DNA of 64,000 nt from Bacteroides sp. GTDB lineage: Bacteria > Bacteroidota > Bacteroidia > Bacteroidales > Muribaculaceae. Every line of letters starts with the position of its first letter. Position 1 is the first letter of the stretch. The notes below the pieces were generated by a model, which made no database searches, was not told where the DNA came from, and was given only the letters and a program-made list of their open reading frames with translations. Positions 16,541 through 25,924 of this stretch are shown here, piece after piece. The position numbers were made by a program, and so were the translations under genes. The stretch is from contig JAAVEO010000040.1 of assembly GCA_014801225.1 (NCBI GenBank), forward strand, positions 1 through 64,000. The letters run 5' to 3'.

Positions 16541-17452
16541 TTAATCCTCCCTTTTTGCTATTCTATTGGTGCGGGCCACTTCATCAATTACTTTCAGAAG
16601 ATATTGTCCGTATTGATTTTTTATCATCGGAGAGGCCACCTCTCGCATTTTCTCTTCGGATATCCATCCTTTACGATAAGCGATACCTTCAAGACACGCG
16701 ATCTTGAGACCCTGGCGCTTCTCAAGCACTTCCACATATATGGAAGCTTCCGCAAGAGAATCATGTGTGCCGGTATCAAGCCAAGCGAATCCTCTTGGGA
16801 AAGTCTTGACGCTGAGCGAACCGTCGGCGAGATATTTCTGATTGACTGTTGTGATTTCCAATTCTCCGCGAGCGGAAGGCTTTATATTGGCCGCCACATC
16901 CACTACGCTGTTAGGATAGAAATACAGTCCTACTACCGCATAGTTGGATTTCGGATGTTCCGGCTTCTCTTCGATAGAGAGGCAATTGCCATCTTTATCA
17001 AATTCCGCAACGCCATATCGTTCGGGATCATCTACCCAATAGCCGAAGACAGTGGCTTTACCATCTTTCTCTACATTGCAGACAGCCTCGTGAAGCAGAG
17101 AGGAGAGTCCGGCGCCATGAAAGATATTGTCACCAAGCACAAGACATACGGAGTCGTCGCCGATAAAGTCCTTGCCTATGATAAAAGCCTGGGCAAGTCC
17201 ATCGGGAGAAGGCTGTTCGGCATATTGCATACGCACACCAAAATCCGAACCGTCTCCGAGCAGACGCTTGAACCCCGGGAGATCCTGCGGCGTGGATATG
17301 AGAAGAATGTCACGTATGCCGGCGAGCATCAGTGTGGAGATGGGATAATACACCATCGGCTTGTCATATATGGGCAGGAGCTGCTTGCTCACTCCCTTTG
17401 TAATCGGATACAGACGGGTGCCGGATCCGCCGGCAAGTACTATTCCTTTCAT
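16541..17452 (-). CDS. rfbA: Glucose-1-phosphate thymidylyltransferase
   Basis: 303 residues. [18 protein letters not shown] is the nucleotide-binding signature; [29 protein letters not shown] and the [12 protein letters not shown] segment are standard for RmlA/RfbA. It makes dTDP-glucose from dTTP and glucose-1-phosphate and is the entry step for the dTDP-sugars of the locus. A good promoter lies about 70 bases upstream, so the rfb part of the operon can probably be expressed separately from the export genes. Confidence 0.95.
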   Translation of the reverse strand: MKGIVLAGGSGTRLYPITKGVSKQLLPIYDKPMVYYPISTLMLAGIRDILLISTPQDLPGFKRLLGDGSDFGVRMQYAEQPSPDGLAQAFIIGKDFIGDDSVCLVLGDNIFHGAGLSSLLHEAVCNVEKDGKATVFGYWVDDPERYGVAEFDKDGNCLSIEEKPEHPKSNYAVVGLYFYPNSVVDVAANIKPSARGELEITTVNQKYLADGSLSVKTFPRGFAWLDTGTHDSLAEASIYVEVLEKRQGLKIACLEGIAYRKGWISEEKMREVASPMIKNQYGQYLLKVIDEVARTNRIAKRED

Positions 17453-17523
17453 ATCTTGGGTATTTTAGATCTAAGATCTTCCAATGGACATTAACTCCAA
17501 AGGAGGAAGGGTATAAGATTTCA

Positions 17524-17554
17524 CAAAAGTAATGAAAATATTCAACTCTCACAA
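17524..17554 (-). promoter_or_regulatory. Internal promoter before rfbA
   Basis: On the minus strand TTG (17552-17554), a 20-base spacer and TACTTTTG (17524-17531). It lies in the 135-base gap after the polymerase gene. An ATTCAAC/GTTGAAT inverted repeat overlaps the area and could tune it. Confidence 0.5.
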
Positions 17555-17587
17555 CAATTGGGTGCTAAAAGTTGAATTCATCTTTTT

Positions 17588-18808
17588 TTACCATGATTTG
17601 TGATAACGGAACACAGCTTCTCTATTACGATCTTCCTGTGGGTCCAGACGGCTGGCATAGGGATAATAACTCATATACTCCTTAAGGCGGTTGCTAAATC
17701 CGACATCTTTGAATTCAGCTCTTATAAGGAATGCGAGCATTGGCATAAAGATAATGCACCAATAGACAAAACCGAGTCTATATCTCTTTTTCTTCACTTT
17801 AAGAAGAGTAAATGTCCATTGGCTCACTATCAGAATGGCAAACAGGATAAAGTAACTGTTGAATCTGTGAAAAAGGTTGATAACAATTGTCAGACAAGCA
17901 ATGTATACACTCATTATAGCCATCGCTTGAGCATATCGTTCCTCCTTATTTTCTTCTGTCGTAAGATATCTTTTCGAATCCTTATTCAAGAAATACATCG
18001 CTACCATAGGATAGACAGCCCATTTCATAAGACTTCCCAGCACTCCCATCATGTTATAGGTGGATGTGCCGAGTTCATCTTTCGCATAAGCTGTGGCACG
18101 GTCTACCATAGTTGCTGAAAAAGAAAGCAACTTTACATAGTTGAAGAACATTTTGTTGACAGCGAATCCTATGACTATCAATGCGAGGCAAATGAATATA
18201 GTTCGCTTCCCGTATGTGAAGAAATATCTGACCCCCGGCATAACGAACAGAGGACATAGAAGACATACGCTGGAGCCGATATGGAAGAACATTCCTATTA
18301 CGATGAAGAGATAATATACTATAAAGTTGCTCTTCTTGAAGAATGGCCATGCGAACAGGAACATAGCTACGGCAATTGACTCCCGAAGAACTTCGGTATT
18401 TAGAGCTATGTAACTGAAAAAACAATACAAAAATATCGCAAAGAATGGATGCCTTGTATTTTTCCAGAAAAAGAGGAATACGGCAGAATTTATGATCAGG
18501 GCATGTACTATCTGGAATAGTGTGAAGTCATCCGATATGGAACGACAGATAGATGTGAAAATCACAAAGCCGGGTTCCCACCTTACTTTTTGGAAATAAT
18601 TATACTTTAACTCCCACGGCATCGGCACATTCTGATAGTAACTCTCATATCGTATGGAATCTGTACCGATTCTGTATCGCAGACCGGCTAAAAGTACCAA
18701 TGCCACAAAGATCACGATATACCAGAGGGTACGCCCGGTAGTTTTCTCCCTATAATCGTATATATAGGTCAGTAGAAGTATCGCTATCAGTATAATGAAA
18801 TAAATCAT
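17588..18808 (-). CDS. EpsG/Wzy-family polysaccharide polymerase
   Basis: 406 residues, about ten to twelve hydrophobic spans. The N-terminal LAGLRYRIGTDSIRYESYY is the characteristic EpsG-type signature in a periplasmic loop, and NTEVLRESIAVAMFLFAWPFF with the conserved Arg-Glu lies in the middle. Such proteins link repeat units at the periplasmic face of the inner membrane. Being the only polymerase candidate in the locus, it is most likely the Wzy of the pathway. The start is ATG, five bases after the stop of the aminotransferase gene. Confidence 0.8.
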   Translation of the reverse strand: MIYFIILIAILLLTYIYDYREKTTGRTLWYIVIFVALVLLAGLRYRIGTDSIRYESYYQNVPMPWELKYNYFQKVRWEPGFVIFTSICRSISDDFTLFQIVHALIINSAVFLFFWKNTRHPFFAIFLYCFFSYIALNTEVLRESIAVAMFLFAWPFFKKSNFIVYYLFIVIGMFFHIGSSVCLLCPLFVMPGVRYFFTYGKRTIFICLALIVIGFAVNKMFFNYVKLLSFSATMVDRATAYAKDELGTSTYNMMGVLGSLMKWAVYPMVAMYFLNKDSKRYLTTEENKEERYAQAMAIMSVYIACLTIVINLFHRFNSYFILFAILIVSQWTFTLLKVKKKRYRLGFVYWCIIFMPMLAFLIRAEFKDVGFSNRLKEYMSYYPYASRLDPQEDRNREAVFRYHKSW

Positions 18809-18812
18809 AGCA

Positions 18813-19928
18813 TTATCTTCCTTTCACGATTTCAATGGTGCGGGCTACATCCGAGTCGCTGAGATCGTGATGCAGCGGGAGACATATCACTTCGTTAGCC
18901 ATACGTGTTGCTACGGGGAGATTGGCGGGATTTGCAGAGGGAAGTCCGCGGTAGGTGGAGAATTCGCTGATGAGGGGATAGAAATAGCGTCGGCCGAGCA
19001 CATCCCGGCTTTTCATTTTCTCGTAGAGAGCGTCGCGGGAGATACCATATTCCTTCTCATTGATGAATATGGGAAAATAGCTGTAGTTGGATTTTACTCC
19101 GGGCATCTCCTCGAACATTCTCACACCTTCCACATCGCGCAAAGCCTCGCGGTATGTGTCGGCGACACTTTTTCGGGCAGCGATGGCATCGTCCACATGC
19201 TTAAGATTTATAAGACCGTAGGCACAACGTATCTCATCTATCTTGCCGTTGATTCCGGGAGCCACTACTGTAGTTTCGCCTGCAAATCCGAAGTTCTTGA
19301 GATAATCTATTCTCTTTTTAGTCTCCGCATCATGGCAGATAAGCGCGCCCCCTTCTACCGTATTGTAGGTTTTGGTGGCATGAAAACTGAGAGTGGAAAT
19401 ATCCCCCGCCTTGAGAATGGATTCTCCATCCCGTTTCACTCCGAAGGCGTGCGCTGCATCATATATGACTTTCAAGCCGTATTTATCGGCAATTTCTTTA
19501 AGAGCTTTAGTATTGCAAGGATTACCGTATACGTGTACCGGCATGATTGCCGTAGTACGCGGTGTTATGGCAGCCTCCACTTTCTCAGGGTCAAGGTTGC
19601 CTGTGGCCGGGTCTATATCCACGAATACAGGTCGGATACCGTTCCACCAAAGAGAATGGGTGGTAGCCACGAAGCTATAGGGGGTAGTGATCACCTCACC
19701 TCCGATTCTCAGGGCCTGCAAAGCTGTGATAAGCGGAAGCGTTCCATTGGTGAAAAGGCTTATGTATTCCACACCGAGATAGTCGCAAAGAGCCTTCTCG
19801 AGTTCCTGATGATAATGTCCGTTGTTGGTAATCCATTTACGGCTCCAAATATCTTCGAGATAGGGAATGAACTCCTCCAACGGAGGGAGGAGTGGCGAAG
19901 TGACGGTGATCGGTTTCTCTTCTTTCAT
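18813..19928 (-). CDS. DegT/DnrJ/EryC1/StrS-family sugar aminotransferase
   Basis: 371 residues. ITTPYSFVATTHS, IYDAAHAFGV (residues 155-164) and SFHATKTYNTVEGGAL with the PLP-binding Lys186 are clear. The family puts an amino group on keto sugars of nucleotide-diphosphate sugars. With rfbA and rfbB in the same operon, the expected substrate is dTDP-4-keto-6-deoxyglucose, giving a 4-amino-4,6-dideoxy sugar (VioA- or FdtB-like); which isomer, or whether C3 is the target, cannot be decided here. A free amino group would be a natural acceptor for the ATP-grasp ligases of the facing operon. Confidence 0.85.
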   Translation of the reverse strand: MKEEKPITVTSPLLPPLEEFIPYLEDIWSRKWITNNGHYHQELEKALCDYLGVEYISLFTNGTLPLITALQALRIGGEVITTPYSFVATTHSLWWNGIRPVFVDIDPATGNLDPEKVEAAITPRTTAIMPVHVYGNPCNTKALKEIADKYGLKVIYDAAHAFGVKRDGESILKAGDISTLSFHATKTYNTVEGGALICHDAETKKRIDYLKNFGFAGETTVVAPGINGKIDEIRCAYGLINLKHVDDAIAARKSVADTYREALRDVEGVRMFEEMPGVKSNYSYFPIFINEKEYGISRDALYEKMKSRDVLGRRYFYPLISEFSTYRGLPSANPANLPVATRMANEVICLPLHHDLSDSDVARTIEIVKGR

Positions 19929-20031
19929 ATTCAGTAGCGTTACTTAGCTATCTAATAGACGTTAAAGCATTCTATATTATTATAATTTGAAAAGGGGAGA
20001 GTGTAATGTAAGGCGCAGAGCATCTTGTCCG

Positions 20032-21612
20032 CTATTTTTTTCTTATGAATGATATGAGCTCCCGAAGATCGGATGAACGGGTTAGATACGCCGCTGTAAA
20101 ATAGTAGGCCACTCCCATAGGGAATCCTATAAGCAAGCGGAGCCAGTCGGCCGACAATAGTGATGTCACACCCCAGACAATCAGCCCCATGGAGAAGCTG
20201 TAGAAAAGGGTTGGTAGCAGATCACGCAATTGCTTTAATAGTCCCACTCCGATGAGTTTACCCGTATAGTGCGTATTTATAGCCAATGCGAGTAAGGAGT
20301 TGAATACCTGTCCCCAACAAATCGCCATAAGCCCCATAGGGATAGTGATAAACATCACTGTTATACCTATGACTTTTTTAGCTACCTCAAGCCCTAAGAA
20401 CAGGTCGCTACGTCCTTTTACCATCAATAGATTAAGATTGATGGCATGTACCGGATACCACATCATGGCAAGACATAACACTTGAAGAAGCCCTGCCGTG
20501 AATATCCACTTCTCTTTCAGCAGTACGAGTATCAACGGATGAGCGAGTGCTGCAAGGCCGATCATAAGAGGGAATATTACGAAAGCCGATAGACGCAGAA
20601 AACGCCGATATATGTCTGCAAGCCGGGTGTCGTCATCCTGTAATGAGCAAAGCACGGGGAAAGTGACTCGCTGAAGCACTCCGGTGACATTGGAGGAAAG
20701 AAAGTTGCCGAACTGTTGCGCACGGGTATAGTAACCGAGTTGATCGGTAAGAAATTTTTTGCCGATTGCTATATTATATATATTACGATATATTGTCTCC
20801 AGCACTCCGGCGGCAGCAAGTTTGCTGCCGAAGCCGAAAAGATAGCGAAAGGACTTCCATGAATACATGGCTTTCGGCCGCCAACCGCTTAGAATCCATA
20901 ATATCCCCACGTTTACAATGAGATTTGTGAGCTGCTGCCCGGCAATCGACCATACGCCGCATCCTCCCAAAGCCATTCCTATACCTACAAATCCGGAGCT
21001 TAAAGCCGCTCCTAAAGAAGCCTTGGCCTGCGACTTGAAGTCGAGTTTTATCGTAAACAAAGCACGTTGCACTACAACAAAGCTGTTTATGACAATAGAG
21101 AGACCCAAAAGCCTGATCATAGGAATAAGCACCGGAGTAACTTCGGGCTTATCATAGAATCTTGCTATCAGTGGAGCTGTGAAGAATAAGATTGCATATA
21201 AAGCGAGACCTACCACGATATTGAAATAGAATACCGTAGAGTTATCCACCTCCGTACGATCTGTTTTCCGGATGAGAGCTTGTGAAAAACCACTGTCTAC
21301 CAATGATTGGGCCACTTCGATAAATATGGCTATCATTCCGACAATGCCATAATCATCGGGCGTAAGTAGACGGGCCATCACCAAAAGGACAATGAAGGTG
21401 ACGCCTTGTACGGAAAATCTTTCTATTGCGCTCCAGAGTGTGCCGGCACGTGTCTTCCCTTTAAGGGAAGCTCCTTCGGTGGCATCATCAGCAACAGGAG
21501 CTGACGGAATCTCTCCGCTGACATCCTGACTTTGGCCCGATAAGGTCTCATCCTCTCCTCCAAGCTCAGGCTCAAGTACATGTTCTATGTCTTCCTCGTC
21601 CTTTTTATCCAT
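20032..21612 (-). CDS. Wzx-type polysaccharide flippase with acidic N-terminal tail
   Basis: 526 residues. From about residue 58 the sequence TLWSAIERFSVQGVTFIVLLVMARLLTPDDYGIVGM is typical of the MOP-family lipopolysaccharide flippases, and about 12 to 14 membrane spans follow. It should move lipid-linked repeat units across the inner membrane. The first 50 or so residues are unusual: highly acidic and hydrophilic (DKKDEEDIEHVLEPELGGED...), not part of the family core. The ATG at 21612 is the only good start with this tail; the first Met inside the family core comes well after the conserved beginning, so the tail is probably real. Confidence 0.85.
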   Translation of the reverse strand: MDKKDEEDIEHVLEPELGGEDETLSGQSQDVSGEIPSAPVADDATEGASLKGKTRAGTLWSAIERFSVQGVTFIVLLVMARLLTPDDYGIVGMIAIFIEVAQSLVDSGFSQALIRKTDRTEVDNSTVFYFNIVVGLALYAILFFTAPLIARFYDKPEVTPVLIPMIRLLGLSIVINSFVVVQRALFTIKLDFKSQAKASLGAALSSGFVGIGMALGGCGVWSIAGQQLTNLIVNVGILWILSGWRPKAMYSWKSFRYLFGFGSKLAAAGVLETIYRNIYNIAIGKKFLTDQLGYYTRAQQFGNFLSSNVTGVLQRVTFPVLCSLQDDDTRLADIYRRFLRLSAFVIFPLMIGLAALAHPLILVLLKEKWIFTAGLLQVLCLAMMWYPVHAINLNLLMVKGRSDLFLGLEVAKKVIGITVMFITIPMGLMAICWGQVFNSLLALAINTHYTGKLIGVGLLKQLRDLLPTLFYSFSMGLIVWGVTSLLSADWLRLLIGFPMGVAYYFTAAYLTRSSDLRELISFIRKK

Positions 21613-21674
21613 TATTTTTCCGAAAGAGGGTAAAACAGATATAATCCTTCAGACTAATAAAAGAGAATGGGGTC

Positions 21675-22400
21675 TTAGTCTATACTTTTGCCGGCCACCT
21701 CTAAGAGAGCATCCAGATATTTACGCTTAGAGGGAGACTTGGCAATCATTGCGTCTATAAGAGGCAACCGATGTACATCGCTGCCTGCGAGATCCACCAT
21801 GCCATTGTCAAGAAGCCATTCAAGTTTTTTACGTGCGGAATCACCGTATGCACCGACAATCGACATGAAATTTGATTGGAAAAGCACTCCCATTTCCTTC
21901 AAGTGCTTATAATCTTTCTCTGCCATGTACTGGTAGCGCTCAGGATGTGCGAGCAACGGAAAAAATCCTTTGCTCATGACATTTTCAAGTTGCTCCTCGA
22001 AATCCATCGGGGGAGTGAAATAAGATGTCTCTACAAGGAGATGTTGGCCATGGTCTCCAATCGGCAGTACCTGCCCCGAAGAAAGACGCTCATCGAAAAG
22101 ATTGTCGATCATATTCTCGGCAGCGAGCGAAAGCTCCACATTCCCTTTCCATGCATCCTTAAGGGTAGCAAACACCTCTTTTAGTTTTTCCGGTTCGTTG
22201 GGATAATCCTCCATGACATGAGGTGTAAGCCATACCTTGCGGAATCCTAATTCCTCATAACGGGTGAGTACGGCAAGAGAGTCATCGAGGGTCTTGATAC
22301 CATCGTCAACTCCGGGCAAAATATGAGAATGCCAGTCGGTGAATCCCTTAAACATTCCGGATTCCTGAAGGCTTGATACTGATTTCTTAAATGGCCACAT
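21675..22400 (-). CDS. PHP-type protein-tyrosine phosphatase (CpsB/CapC family)
   Basis: 241 residues. FTDWHSHILPGVDDGIKT supplies the first His metal ligands, LTPHVMEDYPN the next, LLAHPERYQYM and LAGSDVHRLP the later ones, as in the manganese-dependent PHP phosphatases YwqE/CpsB. It should dephosphorylate the C-terminal tyrosine cluster of the Wzc-like kinase encoded directly upstream and so cycle chain-length control. The pairing of kinase and phosphatase in adjacent genes supports this. Confidence 0.88.
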   Translation of the reverse strand: MWPFKKSVSSLQESGMFKGFTDWHSHILPGVDDGIKTLDDSLAVLTRYEELGFRKVWLTPHVMEDYPNEPEKLKEVFATLKDAWKGNVELSLAAENMIDNLFDERLSSGQVLPIGDHGQHLLVETSYFTPPMDFEEQLENVMSKGFFPLLAHPERYQYMAEKDYKHLKEMGVLFQSNFMSIVGAYGDSARKKLEWLLDNGMVDLAGSDVHRLPLIDAMIAKSPSKRKYLDALLEVAGKSID

Positions 22401-22498
22401 AATAGTAAAGAGATTAAATTGTCAAACCGGCCGATATCTCAACAGAACTTTCAGTCTGTAGAGACATCGTCCGGTATTAGGTAGATTATAATTATTTA

Positions 22499-24946
22499 TC
22501 AGTCATTGTACGACTGATAGTTGCCATAGGTATGGTAACGGCTGTGAGCTTGGTCGGTTCCGTTAAGGATAAGACTCATGTGCTTAAACTTATACGATTC
22601 GTAGAGTTCCACTATTTCAGGGAGAGCTGCCTTCTCAAGCAGACCGGCTCTCACTACAAAAATGGTACGGTCTACAAATTTCTCAACAATCTGAGTATCC
22701 ACCACAATATCCACAGGAGGACAGTCGATGATGATATAGTCGTAGTCCTGACGTGCCTCCTTTAGGAGAGTCTCCAAACGTCCATTGTCAAGCAGCTCAG
22801 CGGGATTCGGAGGGGTCTTGCCGATAGGAAGCACCTGCATAGACGGATGATCGGGTACAGTCACGAGGAGTGAACGCCAATCCTCTATCTTTCCAGCAAG
22901 GATATTGGTGAGACCCTTGGTGCGGGCAGCCACATAAGTAGATGCCGAACCATGTCGCAAGTCGCCGTCGATAAGCAGTACCCGCTTCCCTTTGAGTGCC
23001 ATAGCTACACTGAGGTTAAAGGCGATAAAGGATTTTCCACTTCCGGGATTGAACGATGTAAGCATTATCACCTCGCAACCGCTCGTGCGCCCTACCATGA
23101 ATTCCACATTACTACGGATTACGCGGAATGCCTCGTTGACGATGTCGCGGTTACCCTCTTTCACTACTGCAAGAGGTCGCTCGGAAAGCTCTTTCTTCTT
23201 TCGTTTTCCCGCGATAAGTTTGCGTAATTTCGCCTTACCACCTACCTGAGGTACCTCACCGGTGAATGGAATTGGCACATTATCCAGATCTTTTCTACTG
23301 CGAATTGTAGTAATGTTGGATTCTACTATGTAGACCCACAAAGCGGGCAACGCAAGACCAAGTACTATACAAGTGATGATAATCAGTTTCTTCTTGGGCG
23401 ATACGGGGTCAAGCGGACCGGTGGGAGGAGTGATGATACGGGTATTGTATGCGGTGAATGTCTGAGTGAGCTCATTCTCCTCGCGCTTCTGAAGAAGGAA
23501 GAGATAAAGCTCCTGCTTCACCATCTGCTGACGCTCCGATGAGAGAAGACGCTGGGCCTGCACAGGATTATCTGAAAGAGACCCCATTGTGGCCTGATAA
23601 GACTTCTCCATATTTGCAAGAGTTGTCTTAAGCTGAGAAATATTGGTATTCACAGCCCTGACAATCGCATCATGCTGACCTGCAAGTCGTGTGTCGTAGT
23701 CGATCACGAGAGGATTGTTGGGAGAAGAGTTGTCTACAAGATTGTTACGCTGAAGCAGAAGAGTGTTATAATCTACTATCTGATGAGCCAATACATCATT
23801 GCCAACACCGGTATTTGTGGGAATAACACTGAATCTGTTAGCGGGATTATTGACATACTCCTTCAAGAATCCTGCCATGGCGAGTTCGTTGCGGCGGTCA
23901 AGAATTTCCTTTTCCTGACGCAATTTCTCCTGCATCTCAAAGTTGCCGGAGGTGTAGACATCCGGAATCTTTGTATCATGCTTGATGCTCGCGATATCGC
24001 TATCCACTTCGCCAAGCTCCGACTGAATCACCTTGAGACGCTCATCGATGAATGTGCTTGTGGCGACGGCCATGCGGTTCTTATCCTCAACCCAATTCTC
24101 ATTATAGATGTCGATTACGGCATTAAGAATATCTGTGGCACGCTGTATGGATACATCCTTTATAGAAAGATTAATTACCTCCGCATCCTGATCCACAAGG
24201 TCGCCTTTCAGTTTACCGCTGTATCTTTCCACAGTAGACTGACGTCCACTTTTACTTACCACTACACGTATGGGTTCGGTAATGGGATTGGAAGTATTGG
24301 CATTCCGGATTATGGATACCATGCCTAAAGGGGTCTTGATACGTGTGGAGCCGGAGGAAAGTTTCACTTTGCCGTCAAGTTTTACCTTGTCGCCTTCTTC
24401 GTATGTATAGAACTTTTCAAGTTCACCGCTGAAATCCGGATTGATATCGAGTGTGAAGCCTCCGGCCTGGTCAGGGTCCAGATCCTCAAACTTTACTGTG
24501 AAAGGAAGTGAGTGGCCATATAGAGTCTTACTGCGCGGGAACTTCTTCTGGAGATAGTTCATTTCAAGGTCAAGACGTGTCACTACCTCATACATGATGG
24601 CAGGGGACGTAAGTGTAATCAACTCATTATTGACACTTGTATTGCTGGCTATAAGACCCATGGATGCGAATGCCGAGGAGATGCCGGCAGCCCCTCCGCC
24701 CCCCATATCCTGATCCTTGATAAGGACATCCTCATATCGCTCGTATACGGGCTGTGCCTTGACGAGATAGATCACGCCAAGCCCCACGAATACGACAAGT
24801 GATATCAGAAACCATACCCACTTGTCGAGACAAAGTTTGAGAAAGCCTTTAATGGAGAAATTCTCCACTGCATCATCCTGTTCCTTCTGTTTTTTCTTAG
24901 AGGAGTAGCCGGATAATGAAGATTTTGTTGTCACTGTTTCTTCCAT
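22499..24946 (-). CDS. Wzc-like polysaccharide co-polymerase / tyrosine autokinase
   Basis: 815 residues. An N-terminal membrane span (about residues 40-60) and a second (about 525-545) flank a large periplasmic coiled-coil domain (Wzz type), including a GNVR-like LFLLQKREENELT segment. The cytoplasmic BY-kinase domain has Walker A SFNPGSGKS (about 631-639), Walker A' VLLIDGDLR and Walker B YIIIDCPP. The C terminus has four tyrosines in the last twelve residues, the expected autophosphorylation cluster. It controls chain length and works with the Wza-like protein encoded next and with the PHP phosphatase. Confidence 0.93.
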   Translation of the reverse strand: MEETVTTKSSLSGYSSKKKQKEQDDAVENFSIKGFLKLCLDKWVWFLISLVVFVGLGVIYLVKAQPVYERYEDVLIKDQDMGGGGAAGISSAFASMGLIASNTSVNNELITLTSPAIMYEVVTRLDLEMNYLQKKFPRSKTLYGHSLPFTVKFEDLDPDQAGGFTLDINPDFSGELEKFYTYEEGDKVKLDGKVKLSSGSTRIKTPLGMVSIIRNANTSNPITEPIRVVVSKSGRQSTVERYSGKLKGDLVDQDAEVINLSIKDVSIQRATDILNAVIDIYNENWVEDKNRMAVATSTFIDERLKVIQSELGEVDSDIASIKHDTKIPDVYTSGNFEMQEKLRQEKEILDRRNELAMAGFLKEYVNNPANRFSVIPTNTGVGNDVLAHQIVDYNTLLLQRNNLVDNSSPNNPLVIDYDTRLAGQHDAIVRAVNTNISQLKTTLANMEKSYQATMGSLSDNPVQAQRLLSSERQQMVKQELYLFLLQKREENELTQTFTAYNTRIITPPTGPLDPVSPKKKLIIITCIVLGLALPALWVYIVESNITTIRSRKDLDNVPIPFTGEVPQVGGKAKLRKLIAGKRKKKELSERPLAVVKEGNRDIVNEAFRVIRSNVEFMVGRTSGCEVIMLTSFNPGSGKSFIAFNLSVAMALKGKRVLLIDGDLRHGSASTYVAARTKGLTNILAGKIEDWRSLLVTVPDHPSMQVLPIGKTPPNPAELLDNGRLETLLKEARQDYDYIIIDCPPVDIVVDTQIVEKFVDRTIFVVRAGLLEKAALPEIVELYESYKFKHMSLILNGTDQAHSRYHTYGNYQSYND

Positions 24947-24973
24947 TTTTATTAAGTAAATCTTACAATAAGA

Positions 24974-25816
24974 TTACTTGAATATGAGTACTGCAACAGT
25001 TGTTGCGAATGAAGCCACCGACATCCAGAAGGATGCGTTGAGCACATTGTTACCATTGACGGTAGTGGAACGTTTTTTCATTCCGTCAGGCTCCACATAA
25101 ATCACATCGTCCTGCTGGAGATAGAAAGCGGGGCTGTTGGTCATCTGATTCAGATCGGTGAGATTAAGGCGATAGCTTTGTATCTTACCGTTCTCTTCAC
25201 GAAGTAGAAGCACATTTTCGCGCATACCGTTTATGGTAAGGTCGCCTGCAAGAGAGATAGCCTGAAGTACATTGATTTCATCGCGGTTCATATCGAAACG
25301 TCCCGGATGAGCCACCTCGCCCAACACTGAGAAGCCGGTGCTGAGAAATTCCACTGTCACGATTGGATCCTTCACGAGATCACGCCCCATGAGCTCTCCC
25401 TTGATGAAGCCGGCGAGTTCACTTCTTGTCATGCCGGCTACATGCAATTTGCCAAGCACCGGAAAGTCGATATCTCCGGAAGGGCTTACGGTATATGAGG
25501 CGAGGTTATCGGTAGTGCTATAGCTACGTGTATTGGTGCCGGTGCCATTAATGGATCCGCTATTACTTGAGGAGCGGGTCACACCATAAGTAAGGTTAAA
25601 AAGATCTGACAGCGCAGCATCCTTGGATGAAACGGTGATTGTAAGTTTGTCGTCAGGCTGTAGCTTGATGGCCTTACGGTTGGCCAATTCCACTACGGTG
25701 TCTTCCTTGAGGTCCTGAAAATAAGTGATATCCTTAGGGGTGGTACATGAGACCGCCATTATTCCGGCTAATAAGACACCGGTAAATCTCGTGATGAGTC
25801 TGAGCGTTTTTTTCAT
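24974..25816 (-). CDS. Wza-like polysaccharide export lipoprotein
   Basis: 280 residues. A lipoprotein signal ends at Cys24 (GIMAVSC). The Poly_export domain follows (KLQPDDKLTITVSSKD...YTVSPSGDIDFPVLGKLHVAGMT) with SLBB-type repeats (VSVLGEVAHPGRF-like segment and INVLQAISLAGDLT). A hydrophobic helix at the C-terminal end (ASFWMSVASFATTVAVLIF) would place the channel in the outer membrane. It exports the polymer in concert with the Wzc-like kinase encoded downstream. Confidence 0.92.
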   Translation of the reverse strand: MKKTLRLITRFTGVLLAGIMAVSCTTPKDITYFQDLKEDTVVELANRKAIKLQPDDKLTITVSSKDAALSDLFNLTYGVTRSSSNSGSINGTGTNTRSYSTTDNLASYTVSPSGDIDFPVLGKLHVAGMTRSELAGFIKGELMGRDLVKDPIVTVEFLSTGFSVLGEVAHPGRFDMNRDEINVLQAISLAGDLTINGMRENVLLLREENGKIQSYRLNLTDLNQMTNSPAFYLQQDDVIYVEPDGMKKRSTTVNGNNVLNASFWMSVASFATTVAVLIFK

Positions 25817-25924
25817 TATGTCAGAAGCTGTTTTTTGTCGTATCTGTCGGGTTGTTTTAATTGATGTAGTCTTGTGAAGACTTCTTTTCTTTAACGTCAG
25901 TATATATTGGATATTATTCAGGCG

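Noticed and set aside
16604..17494. Plus-strand 296-codon open frame
   Set aside because: Antisense to rfbA; no recognisable domain.
18867..19937. Plus-strand 356-codon open frame
   Set aside because: Exactly antisense to the aminotransferase gene, which has full family motifs; the antisense product shows no domain and odd composition.
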